NCBI RefSeq assembly: GCF_003323735.1
Contig: NZ_QOIM01000042.1
Location: forward strand, 186,001 to 250,000
From: Streptomyces reniochalinae
Lineage (GTDB): Bacteria > Actinomycetota > Actinomycetes > Streptomycetales > Streptomycetaceae
DNA length: 64,000 bases
Reading direction: 5' to 3'
Part shown: one piece after another, positions 1 through 8,063 of the stretch
Layout: each line of letters opens with the position of its first letter
Numbering within the stretch: position 1 is the stretch's first letter
Program-made: the position numbers and the translations under genes
The notes under the pieces: model-generated
What the model was told of the DNA's origin: nothing
Database searches by the model: none
The model's input: only the letters and a program-made list of their open reading frames with translations

Positions 1-243
1 CCGCCGGTACGGAGGCTCCGGAGGTACTGCCCCAGCCCACCGCCCGCTCTCCCGGGCCACCCGAAACGGCCCACCGGGAGATCTGCGACGGTTTCCGGCG
101 GGAGGTCCGCTGCGAGCGGCCTCTTCGGGAGACCCGCCTCCAGGTGGCCGTCTCCGCCGCCACGGCGACCGCTCTGATCCGCGTGGCCCGCGACACGCCG
201 ACCGGGGCGAACGGTGTCGCCCCTGGCCGGCCATGTTCGGTGC
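1..243. other. No confident gene; possible end of a reading frame
   Basis: No complete gene can be supported here. The third plus-strand frame is open from the window edge into the tRNA on the opposite strand and has GC-rich third positions, with a stretch reading roughly AHREICDGFRREV, so it may be the tail of a gene that begins outside the window. It has no recognisable motif and it would have to terminate inside the tRNA, which argues against it. The segment lies directly beyond the 3' end of the tRNA gene, the side where integrative elements insert. Confidence 0.2.
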
Positions 244-315
244 GCCCCCGGCAGGACTCGAACCTGCGGCCAAGCGCTTAGAAGGCGCCTGCTCTATCCA
301 CTGAGCTACGGGGGC
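244..315 (-). tRNA. tRNA-Arg (anticodon TCT)
   Basis: On the minus strand the 72 bases fold as a complete cloverleaf. The 7-bp acceptor stem is GCCCCCG/CGGGGGC, the D-arm is GCTC..GAGC, the anticodon loop is CTTCTAA with anticodon TCT, and the T-arm is GCAGG-TTCGAGT-CCTGC. TCT reads AGA (and AGG by wobble), rare arginine codons in a high-GC genome. The CCA end is not encoded. The gene stands alone, and its 3' end faces the left edge of the window. Confidence 0.96.
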
Positions 316-658
316 CGGTCTCCGTTGCGGCGGGCGGGCTCGCCGTCCCCCGGAGTGACCACGGCGGGGTCAAGGATAGGGGGCCGTGCGGCTCGTCCTG
401 TGCGCTTCACGTCCGCGACGTCTTGTGGAGGTTCCGTGAAGCGGTCCCGATAATCGCAGGCTGGTGCGATTCACGCAGCGGTTTTGGCGGCGTGCGGTGC
501 GGGTGTTGCGCAGTCGTTATGGGTGCGGCCGGGTTGCAGGTGGTACATCGGGCTCCAATGCGGCGAAAGAGGTTATTAGACCCCTAAAGCACCTATTTTC
601 CCCGCCTGGTGAGGCGGATACGCTTCAAAACTGCCGCAAAATTGGGCATTCTGCGCAT
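316..658. promoter_or_regulatory. Intergenic region upstream of the GTPase operon
   Basis: There is no convincing gene between the tRNA and the first GTPase. Around 565-600 the sequence becomes unusually AT-rich for this genome (gaggttattag followed by cctattttc), which is where a promoter for the rightward GTPase operon would be expected. No -35/-10 pair stands out clearly enough to name. A frame continuous with the GTPase runs upstream to 464, but its translation (RRAVRVLRSRYGCG and similar) does not look coding. Confidence 0.4.
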
Positions 659-2980
659 GTGGCGATCTTGGACGTACGGCTCGAACTGCTCGACGCGCTC
701 ACCGCACTGCGCGAACGCGTCGCCGCCGCGCGCTTCCCCCTCCCGTTGCCGGGCGCCGAACGCGCCCGCCGCTCGCGGGACGAGCTGCTCGCTCAGCTCG
801 ACGACTATCTCCTCCCGCGCGTCCGCACCCCCGAGGCCCCGCTCCTCGCGGTGATCGGCGGGTCGACGGGTGCCGGCAAGTCGACACTGGTCAACTCGCT
901 GGTCGGGCGGAAGGTCAGTGAGGCGGGGGTGCTGCGGCCCACGACACGGACTCCGGTGCTGGTCTGTCATCCGGACGACCGCGCCTGGTTCATCGGCAGG
1001 CGCGTGCTGCCGGGCCTGGAGAGGGTGTGGGTCCCCAGACAGGACGCCCCGGGCGCCCCCGACCCCGCCGTCGGCTCCGGTTCCGGAGGTGCCGGCAGCG
1101 CCGCCGGGCCGAGGACCGGCACGAGAGCCGGGGCGGGAGCGGGGGGCAGAACCGGAACCCGGCTCGGAGCGGGAGCGGGAGGCGTAGGCGGACCCGGGCC
1201 CCGCGGTGACGTGGGAAGTGGCGGCGGCGCCGGCGCCGTGAGAGGCCCCGGCGGCGCCGGCGCGGACGTCGGCTTCGTCGGCCTGCCCGCCGACGACGGC
1301 AGGAGCGGACACGGCGGCGGCTGGAGAGGCGGCCCCGGCCGGAGCCGGGACGGTGAGCGGGCCGCGCCCCCGGACACCGACTGCGACCCGGCCGCCTGGG
1401 GCCCCGACGGGAACGCGGCCGCCTGGGGCACCGACGGCGAGTCGCAGTGGCAGGCCGACGGGTCGCGGTGGCAGACCGGCGCGTCGCGGTGGCAGGCCGG
1501 GGACCCGCAGTGGCAGGGCGACGGGGTAACCGAGCGGGCGTCCGGACGCCGGCCGACGTGGGAGGCCGGCGGGGAGCACGACTGGGAACCCGGCTGGGAG
1601 TCCGGCTGGGACGGCGACGAGGCCGCCGAAGGCGAGGCGCCGCTGCCCACCCTGCGCATCGAGACCGACAGCGGCCTGCCGCCCGGACTCGCGCTCCTCG
1701 ACGCGCCCGACATCGACTCCCTCGTCGCCCACAACCGCGACCTGGCCGCCGAACTGATCTGCGCCGCCGACATCTGGGTCCTGGTGACCACCGCCGCCCG
1801 CTACGGCGACGCCGTCCCCTGGCACCTGCTGCGCAGCGCCAAGGAGTACGACGTCACCCTCGCCACTGTCCTGGACCGCGTGCCGCACCAGATGGCCACC
1901 GAGGTGGCCGCGCAGTACGGGCTGCTGCTCGACCGCGAGGGCCTGGGCGAGGTGCCCCGCTTCACCATTCCCGAGCTGCCCGAATCGGCCTCGGGCTCCG
2001 GACTGCTGCCCGTCTCCGCCGTCAGTGGCCTGCGCGACTGGCTGGAGGGGCGCGCCGCCGACCCCGCCGCACGCCAGGCAGCCGCCGACCGCACCGCCGC
2101 CGGGGCGCTCGCCTCGCTGCGCCCACGGATCGCCGCCCTCGCGGGCGCCGCGGCGACCCAGTACGCCGCGGTGTACCGCCTCACCCGGCACATCGAGACC
2201 GCCTACGACCACGCCGGCACCCGGCTGCGCGCCCGGATCACCGAGGGCGAACTGCTGGCGGGTGACGCCGCCGAACACTGGCGCTGCTTCCCCGCGGACA
2301 GCGACGGCGACGAACTCCTCGACGCCCTCTGCGACGGTCTGGCGGCCCTGCTGTGCGGAGCGGTGGCCGCCGCCGACGAACGCGTGGCCGAACAGTGCCG
2401 GTCCACCCCCGCCCTCGACCACTGCGGCCCGTCGGGCCCCGAAGGGGAGCAGGAACGCGGCGAGGCGGCGGGGCGGATCGGCGTCATGGTCCGCCGCTGG
2501 CGCCGCTGCGTCGAAGAGCTCGCCGAAGAGGAGACCCGCGCCGCCGGCCGCGCCGCCGCGCCCGACGGCGACACCGAACGCGTGGCGGGCCTCCTCGTCG
2601 CCGCCCTGCTCGGCGGCCGGCGCGCCGCCGGAGCCGACGACTCCCTCGCCGCCCTGCTCGGTGAGGACAACGCCCACGAGCTGCGCGAACAGTGCGCGGA
2701 AATGCTGGACGAATGCGTCGAACGCGTCCTGAACGGCGAACGCGACCTGCGCCTCGCCCCGCTGGATGACGTCAACACAGGCCCCGAACCGCAAATGGAA
2801 CTGGTCGCCGCGTTCTCCGCGGTGATCCGGCTCGACAAGGCCCCGCACCGGCTGCGCGAGCCGGCCGGAGCCCAGACGCCGACCCGTGACTTCCCGCCGA
2901 CGCGTACCCCGCTCGGCCTGCACACCAGCACGCAGCGTGGCCCGCAGCGCGGTCTGCTGAGCGCGCACATGGAGAGGTGA
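659..2980 (+). CDS. Dynamin-like GTPase, first of a pair (DynA-like)
   Basis: A large GTPase, 773 aa from the GTG at 659, probably a bacterial dynamin-like protein acting at membranes. The P-loop (G1) is GGSTGAGKST at residues 67-76, followed by a switch region RPTTRTPVLV, then DAPDID as G3 near residue 348 and TVLDR as a poor G4. Between switch 1 and G3 (about residues 131-327) lies a Gly/Ala/Arg-rich insert that ends in Trp-Gln repeats (QWQAD, RWQTG, RWQAG, QWQGD). The rest is helical, as in dynamin stalks. The start is uncertain: TTG 668 is an alternative and no clear Shine-Dalgarno is visible. The next GTPase begins 5 bases after the stop, so the two are surely cotranscribed. Streptomyces encodes a DynA/DynB pair that stabilises sporulation septa; assignment to that pair is inference from the tandem arrangement and the linked ssbB-like gene. 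Confidence 0.75.
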   Translation: MAILDVRLELLDALTALRERVAAARFPLPLPGAERARRSRDELLAQLDDYLLPRVRTPEAPLLAVIGGSTGAGKSTLVNSLVGRKVSEAGVLRPTTRTPVLVCHPDDRAWFIGRRVLPGLERVWVPRQDAPGAPDPAVGSGSGGAGSAAGPRTGTRAGAGAGGRTGTRLGAGAGGVGGPGPRGDVGSGGGAGAVRGPGGAGADVGFVGLPADDGRSGHGGGWRGGPGRSRDGERAAPPDTDCDPAAWGPDGNAAAWGTDGESQWQADGSRWQTGASRWQAGDPQWQGDGVTERASGRRPTWEAGGEHDWEPGWESGWDGDEAAEGEAPLPTLRIETDSGLPPGLALLDAPDIDSLVAHNRDLAAELICAADIWVLVTTAARYGDAVPWHLLRSAKEYDVTLATVLDRVPHQMATEVAAQYGLLLDREGLGEVPRFTIPELPESASGSGLLPVSAVSGLRDWLEGRAADPAARQAAADRTAAGALASLRPRIAALAGAAATQYAAVYRLTRHIETAYDHAGTRLRARITEGELLAGDAAEHWRCFPADSDGDELLDALCDGLAALLCGAVAAADERVAEQCRSTPALDHCGPSGPEGEQERGEAAGRIGVMVRRWRRCVEELAEEETRAAGRAAAPDGDTERVAGLLVAALLGGRRAAGADDSLAALLGEDNAHELREQCAEMLDECVERVLNGERDLRLAPLDDVNTGPEPQMELVAAFSAVIRLDKAPHRLREPAGAQTPTRDFPPTRTPLGLHTSTQRGPQRGLLSAHMER

Positions 2981-2985
2981 CCGCA

Positions 2986-5900
2986 GTGACGTCCACCGAT
3001 GCTGCCACCAGCGGAGCCGACGAGACGCCCGACCGCTGGTACGTCGGCACGCCCGGTCACGTCGAAGGGCAACTGGAACTGGCCCTCGACGAGGAGCCGG
3101 CGACCGAGCCGTCGCCGGATCCGGTGCCGGGTGCGGCGGCGGGCCTGACGGCGGGCCTGACGGCGGGTCCGGCGGGGCAGGAGCCCCTGCCGCCGCGTTC
3201 GATTGCCGCTGAGCCCGCGCCGGGGACCGGAGCGGCGCCCGGGGCCACGGCGGAGCCTGTGCGCGGGCCTGAGCCCGCGCCCGTGTCCGCGCCTGAGCGC
3301 GTGTCCGAGCCCGCGCGGAGCGCCGAGCCGGGGGGCGCCGGTGGGGATGTTCCCTCGGCAGCGGGGACCGCCGGCTCGCCTGTGGTGCCCTCGACGGCGA
3401 CGAGTGAGGCCACCACGCCGGTGAGCCCCGTCAGCGCCCCCGGAGTCGGCGCGGGAGGTCTGCCGTCCCAGGTCGTACCGGTGCCCCACCAACAGGCCGA
3501 AACCCCGGCGGACGGGATGTCCACCTCCACCGAAGCCGAAGCCGGAACCGGAACCGGGACCGGGACCGGGACCGACGTTGAGGCCGACGCCGGCAACGTG
3601 GCCGGATACGGGTCAAGGGGGGCAGAGGCGGACGACGACGCGGGCTCGCGGACAGGGGACGGTTCGCAGGGCGCGCGTGCCGCCGCGAGCGAGGCGGGGC
3701 TCGTCTGGGACGACGGTGTCATCGCCCGTCGCGTCCGCGCACAGCGCACCCCCGAACCCGTGGAGCACAGCCCCGAGCCCCTCCAGGAGGCGGACGGCCG
3801 TGCGCCGTTGACGCCCACCCACTCTCCCGTGAGCGACGGCACGAGGCACGAGACGGACTCCCTGGCGCCCGGTCTGGCACCGCCCTGGCGCAGTGCGTCC
3901 TGGCCCGACTCCCACGCCCCCGGCACCACCACCGGCACCGGTAGCGACATCGCTACGGAAACGAGCACGGGCACCGTCACGAGTACCGGCACCGGCACCG
4001 GCACCGGCGCCCTCGGCCCAGGCGTCGGCAGCGGTCCGGGCCGGGGCCCGGACACAGGCGCGCCGGGCCAGGAGCCGGGCGCGGGCCGGGACCTCGTCAC
4101 GGAGACCGGTACCGCTCTTCCCTCCGACGGGGCCGCCCCCGGCCCCGTCGCCGCTCCGGCTGCCGCCCGGATCCCCCGGGCGGCGGAAGGAGAGCCGCGA
4201 CGGGACGCGCGTGGCGACGGCCGCCGCGACACCACGGGACCGGGCCTGGGCCCCGACGCGCAAGATGCCGACGAGCCCGGACCCGCAGCCGACAACAGGC
4301 CCACCATCGACAACAGGCCCACCATCGACAACAGGCCCACCATCGACAACAGGCCCACCATTGACAACAAGTCGACCGCCGGCGGCAGGTCCGTCCCCGA
4401 CAGCGTCCCCGACAGCAGGCGCGCCGCCGGCACCGGGCAAGGCGGCGACGACACGGACGCGGCCGACGGGTTCCCCTGGGACGAGTACGTGGCCGCACAC
4501 CGGGACGCGCACCAGAACGCGCGCCGCGCCGCGTGGGAAACGGGCGAAGGGGCGGACGCACCGGACGCGCGGGGCGCTGGAGAGCACATGCTGCGGCAGC
4601 GGCTCGGAGCCCTGCGCGAACTCGTCGGCCTGTCCCACACCCGGCTCGACGCCGACGTACTGGCCGAGGCAGGACGGGTACTGGACGAGGCTGCGGCCCG
4701 CCGCGGCCTGCCCCGCTCCTACACCACTGTGGCGCTGGCGGGCGCCACGGGCAGCGGCAAGTCGTCGCTGTTCAACGCGCTGGCGGGGGCCCGCCTCTCG
4801 GAGGTCGGCATGCGCCGCCCCACCACCGCCGCCCCCGTCGCCTGCACCTGGGAGGCGGCAGGACGCGAGGGCGACGCCGGACCCGACGGGCTGCTGGACA
4901 GGCTCGGCATCCCGCACCACGCCCGGCACCGTACGCGGGAGATCGGCCTGAGCGGTCTGGTCCTCATCGACCTGCCCGACCTCGACTCCGCCGCGTCCGG
5001 GCACCGCGAGCAGGTGGACCGGCTGCTGCGACTGGTCGACGCGGTGGTGTGGGTCGTCGACCCGGAGAAGTACGCCGACGCCGTGCTGCACGAGAGCTAC
5101 CTGCGTCGCCTGGCCGGACACGCCGAGGTCACCTTCGTCGTCCTCAACCAGACCGACCGCCTCACCCGCGACGCCGTCGACGCGGTCCTCGACGACCTGC
5201 GGCGGCTGCTGGACGAGGACGGTATGGCGCTGGGCGAGCACGGCGAACCCGGTGCCGTCGTCCTGTCCGCGTCCGCGCTCACCCACGAGGGCATCGGCGT
5301 ACTGCACGAGGAGCTGGGCGACTTCGTCGCACAGCAGCGCGCCGCCGTTCTGCGGCTCAGCGCCGACCTCGACGGCACCATGGAACGTCTCCGACCCGTC
5401 TACGCGGATCCGGGCCCTGGAGGGTCGGGCGCTCCCGTCGGACTCACCGAAGGTGCCCGCGAGGACTTCGAGGACCGCCTCGCCGTCGCCGTCGGTGCGG
5501 CCGCCGCGGGCCAGGCCGCCGAACGCGCCTGGCTGCGCCAGGCCGCACACTCCTGCGGCACGCCCTGGGTACGGGCCCTGCGCTGGTACGCCTCCCGCCC
5601 CGGCCTCGCCGACCGGGCCGAACACTCCGACCAGTCGGCGACGGCCGCCACCGAGACGCAGCCAGGACCGGAGCCGGAGCCGGAGCCGGGGCGGGCGCCG
5701 GGTGCCGGGGCGGCCGTGGGCGTGGGTGCCGGTACGGACACCGGCGCCCGGGCGGAGCCGGGCTCCCGCGCGGGTGCCGGTGCGGGCGCCGAGCCCGCCA
5801 CCGGTATCCACAGCGGTGAGCGCGCCCGTGGCCGCGGGCGGGAGCGCGAGACGCTGCAACAGCCGCGTGCCGCCCGGCCCGTGGTGGCGCAAGCCGTACG

Positions 5901-6969
5901 GGAGCTGGCCGACGCGGCCGCAGCCGGCCTGCCCGGCGCGTGGGCGCGCACCGTACGGGAGTCCGCGCGGCGCGGTGCGGCAGGTCTGCCGGAGCGCCTG
6001 GACGAGGTCATGGCCGCCTGCGCCGCCGAAACCCGCGTCGTCCCCGCCCCCCAGGAGCACCGCCCGAACGGCGGCGAGCAGACCCCCGGCGCTCCGCCGG
6101 TCCCCGGCGCGGAAGACGGGGAGGTGAGCACGTCCACGCCGGAGCGTGCGGGCGCGCGGCTCCCGGGTGACCACCTCGCGGGCGAGACGGCGGCGGACGT
6201 GCCGCCGGACGGCACGCAGGCGGAGGCCGCCTCCCGTTCCTCCCGCCTTCCCCGCTTCGTCCGCCTCTCCCGTTCGGCCCGTCCTGTTCCTTCGGCCCGT
6301 GCGGGGCGTGCAGGGCGTGCGGGGCGTGCGGGGCTTACGGGGCGGCGTCGGCCGGGGCGGGCGTCGCGTCCGCCGTGGCACACCGCCGCGCTCGGTGGCC
6401 AGTGGCTGCTCCTCGGACTCCAGTTGGCCGCGGTCGTGTGGGCGCTGGCCACGGTCGCGATGGCGGGTGGCGTCACGCGCGCGGTCTCGCTGCCGTGCGC
6501 GGCTTTGATGGCGGCGACGTTGGCCGGGCCGCTGCTCGCTTGGGGATGCCGCAGGGCGGCGCGAGGCCCCGCCCGCGCCTACGGGCTGGAGGCGGAACGC
6601 AGGCTGCGGCAGCTCGCTGCCTCCAGCGGCAGGGAACGGGTGCTGGAGCCGGTGGCGGCGGAGCTCGTCCGGTACCGCGAGGTGCGGGAGCAGTTCGCCA
6701 TCGCGGCGGGCTCGGTCCCAGCCGCGGGAGACCCTCTGGGCCCGTGGGGGCAGCCGTCGACCGCCGAGAGCCGGTGGCCGGACACCGCGGACCGCCCGGG
6801 CAGCACGAACCAGCCGGGTATCGCGAATCAGTCGGGTATCGGGAACCAGCCGGGCAGTACGGACCGGCGGGGTAGCGCGGGCCGGCCCGAGGGGGCGGGC
6901 CGCCCCGAGGCCGCCGGCACCGAGCCGTCACCCACATCGGTGACCGACTTGTGCACAACCGGCGAGTAA
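2986..6969 (+). CDS. Dynamin-like GTPase, second of a pair, membrane-anchored (DynB-like)
   Basis: A 1327-aa GTPase with a very long disordered N-terminus (about residues 1-520, rich in Thr-Gly, Pro-Ala and Glu, including runs such as GTGTGTGT and four IDNRPT repeats). The G domain starts near residue 580: G1 is GATGSGKSSLFNAL (about 586), G3 is LPDLDS (about 663) and G4 is NQTDRL (about 720). A second low-complexity stretch follows (about 885-960). Two hydrophobic segments at about 1134-1187 (WLLLGLQLAAVVWALATVAM and a following Ala/Leu helix) form a membrane hairpin. GTG 2986 was chosen because ggagagg at 2971-2977 lies 8 bases upstream; GTG 2977 overlaps the previous stop but would sit on top of that Shine-Dalgarno. 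Paired dynamins with one membrane-anchored partner are typical of bacterial systems. The extreme length of the linkers is unusual. Confidence 0.75.
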   Translation: MTSTDAATSGADETPDRWYVGTPGHVEGQLELALDEEPATEPSPDPVPGAAAGLTAGLTAGPAGQEPLPPRSIAAEPAPGTGAAPGATAEPVRGPEPAPVSAPERVSEPARSAEPGGAGGDVPSAAGTAGSPVVPSTATSEATTPVSPVSAPGVGAGGLPSQVVPVPHQQAETPADGMSTSTEAEAGTGTGTGTGTDVEADAGNVAGYGSRGAEADDDAGSRTGDGSQGARAAASEAGLVWDDGVIARRVRAQRTPEPVEHSPEPLQEADGRAPLTPTHSPVSDGTRHETDSLAPGLAPPWRSASWPDSHAPGTTTGTGSDIATETSTGTVTSTGTGTGTGALGPGVGSGPGRGPDTGAPGQEPGAGRDLVTETGTALPSDGAAPGPVAAPAAARIPRAAEGEPRRDARGDGRRDTTGPGLGPDAQDADEPGPAADNRPTIDNRPTIDNRPTIDNRPTIDNKSTAGGRSVPDSVPDSRRAAGTGQGGDDTDAADGFPWDEYVAAHRDAHQNARRAAWETGEGADAPDARGAGEHMLRQRLGALRELVGLSHTRLDADVLAEAGRVLDEAAARRGLPRSYTTVALAGATGSGKSSLFNALAGARLSEVGMRRPTTAAPVACTWEAAGREGDAGPDGLLDRLGIPHHARHRTREIGLSGLVLIDLPDLDSAASGHREQVDRLLRLVDAVVWVVDPEKYADAVLHESYLRRLAGHAEVTFVVLNQTDRLTRDAVDAVLDDLRRLLDEDGMALGEHGEPGAVVLSASALTHEGIGVLHEELGDFVAQQRAAVLRLSADLDGTMERLRPVYADPGPGGSGAPVGLTEGAREDFEDRLAVAVGAAAAGQAAERAWLRQAAHSCGTPWVRALRWYASRPGLADRAEHSDQSATAATETQPGPEPEPEPGRAPGAGAAVGVGAGTDTGARAEPGSRAGAGAGAEPATGIHSGERARGRGRERETLQQPRAARPVVAQAVRELADAAAAGLPGAWARTVRESARRGAAGLPERLDEVMAACAAETRVVPAPQEHRPNGGEQTPGAPPVPGAEDGEVSTSTPERAGARLPGDHLAGETAADVPPDGTQAEAASRSSRLPRFVRLSRSARPVPSARAGRAGRAGRAGLTGRRRPGRASRPPWHTAALGGQWLLLGLQLAAVVWALATVAMAGGVTRAVSLPCAALMAATLAGPLLAWGCRRAARGPARAYGLEAERRLRQLAASSGRERVLEPVAAELVRYREVREQFAIAAGSVPAAGDPLGPWGQPSTAESRWPDTADRPGSTNQPGIANQSGIGNQPGSTDRRGSAGRPEGAGRPEAAGTEPSPTSVTDLCTTGE
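4291..4371 (+). repeat. Tandem 18-bp repeat, four copies plus partial
   Basis: Four head-to-tail copies of gacaacaggcccaccatc run from 4291 to 4362, the last with a single change in its final base, and are followed by a half copy. They are in frame and encode DNRPTI repeats in the disordered N-terminus of the second GTPase. Near-perfect identity indicates recent expansion and suggests copy number may vary between strains. Confidence 0.95.
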
Positions 6970-7095
6970 TACACAGATTCAAGCCGGTTTGCCCACGGCC
7001 CCGCTTCCTCCCCCACTCTGGAAACCGAAAGCAGAAGACGGCACGAGAAACACGGGCAGCGGCGGCCGGTCCGCCGCTGCACGGGGGTGGTTCGC

Positions 7096-7872
7096 ATGTA
7101 TGAGACGCACGTGACGGTGATGGGGAACGTGGCGACGAAGGTCGACCACTGGACCTCGTCGTCCGGGGTTCCGGTCGCCAGGTTCAGGCTCGCCAGTACG
7201 GTGCGCCGCTTCGACAAGCGCACCGAGCAGTGGACGGATGCCTCCACCAGCTTCTACACGGTGTGGGCCTGGCGTTCCCTCGCCACCAATGTCGCCTCGT
7301 CGGTCTCCCGCGGGGAACCCGTCGTCGTCCGGGGGCAGCTGCGGCTCGCGGAGGAGGAGCGGGAGGGCAGGCGCTACCTGAACGCCGACCTGACGGCCGC
7401 CACGGTGGGGCACGACCTGTCGCGCGGCACAGCCGCCTTCGTACGGGTCTCCCGCGCGGCCCCGGAGCTGTCGCGGGGCCCGGCGCCCGCGTGGCCGCCG
7501 TTGAGTGCGGCGGTGCCCGACCCGTTCGGCACCTCCACGTCACTCCAGGCCACAGGGGGCGAACGAGTCGAGTGGGGTTCAGGAGAAGGAAGCGCGGAGA
7601 AATCCGTCGAGGAGCCCGCCGCCACGGAGCCCGCCGCCACGGAGCCCGTCGCCACGGAGCCTGTCGTCGGGAAACCCGTAGCCGGGAAACCCGCTGGTCG
7701 CCTCGCCCGGAATGCCCGGCCCGGTCGGTCCACCCGCAAGGGCCGAGTACGCACCGAGGGAACGGGCGGTTCCGGCGCGGAGCCGGCCGAGGCGCAGGGA
7801 CCGCGGGGCGAGGCGCTGCTGTCCGAAGCGGCAGCGGAAGGAAGCGTTCCAGGTCAGCGCGGTGCGTCGTGA
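7096..7872 (+). CDS. ssb: Single-stranded DNA-binding protein (SsbB-like, second SSB)
   Basis: An OB-fold SSB of 258 aa. The first 110 residues match the family (MYETHVTVMGNVAT, then TSFYTVWAWRSLATNVASSVSRGEPVVVRGQL and RRYLNADLTAATVGHDL). ATG 7096 was preferred over GTG 7087 because acggggg sits 8 bases ahead of it and it gives the usual M-x-E-T start. The C-terminal half is low complexity, with TEPAATEPVATEP and GKPVAGKP repeats from 15-bp tandem units near 7612-7690. It ends ...PGQRGAS and lacks the acidic DDDIPF-type tip that recruits partners to the main SSB. In S. coelicolor the second SSB, SsbB, is dispensable for growth but needed for chromosome segregation at sporulation; this protein is probably its counterpart. 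Confidence 0.88.
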   Translation: MYETHVTVMGNVATKVDHWTSSSGVPVARFRLASTVRRFDKRTEQWTDASTSFYTVWAWRSLATNVASSVSRGEPVVVRGQLRLAEEEREGRRYLNADLTAATVGHDLSRGTAAFVRVSRAAPELSRGPAPAWPPLSAAVPDPFGTSTSLQATGGERVEWGSGEGSAEKSVEEPAATEPAATEPVATEPVVGKPVAGKPAGRLARNARPGRSTRKGRVRTEGTGGSGAEPAEAQGPRGEALLSEAAAEGSVPGQRGAS

Positions 7873-7903
7873 TCGTCCCGGTCCGCCGGATTCGCTGATA
7901 ACG

Positions 7904-7918
7904 ATTCCGAGTCGGAAT
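7904..7918. promoter_or_regulatory. Perfect 15-bp palindrome, operator candidate
   Basis: The sequence attccga-g-tcggaat is a perfect inverted repeat with a single central base, in the gap between ssb and the thioester-domain gene and 146 bases before that gene's ATG. Its symmetry and intergenic position suit a dimeric repressor. The regulator is unknown. Confidence 0.45.
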
Positions 7919-8063
7919 GTGTGCCCGACGTGAATCCTGGGGATTCCGCGCTGTTGATCTTCCTACGATCCCACCCGTACCGACTGGGGGGTTCAGCTTT
8001 GCGGCAGACCGGCCGCACGGGGGCCAGACGGCTTCGTGCGCGCGCTGCCAAGAGGGGAAGACC

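Noticed and set aside
593..2968. Long open frame on the minus strand opposite the first GTPase
   Set aside because: It is an antisense shadow caused by extreme GC; the translation is Arg/Gly/Ala-rich without motifs, while the plus strand has clear G motifs.
4291..4371. Tandem 18-bp units considered as a CRISPR-like array
   Set aside because: Units are adjacent without spacers, are in frame and encode protein repeats; no cas genes are near.
3613..6381. A 922-codon open frame on the minus strand opposite the second GTPase
   Set aside because: Low-complexity translation, no domain and no ribosome-binding site; the plus strand has the P-loop and G4 motif.
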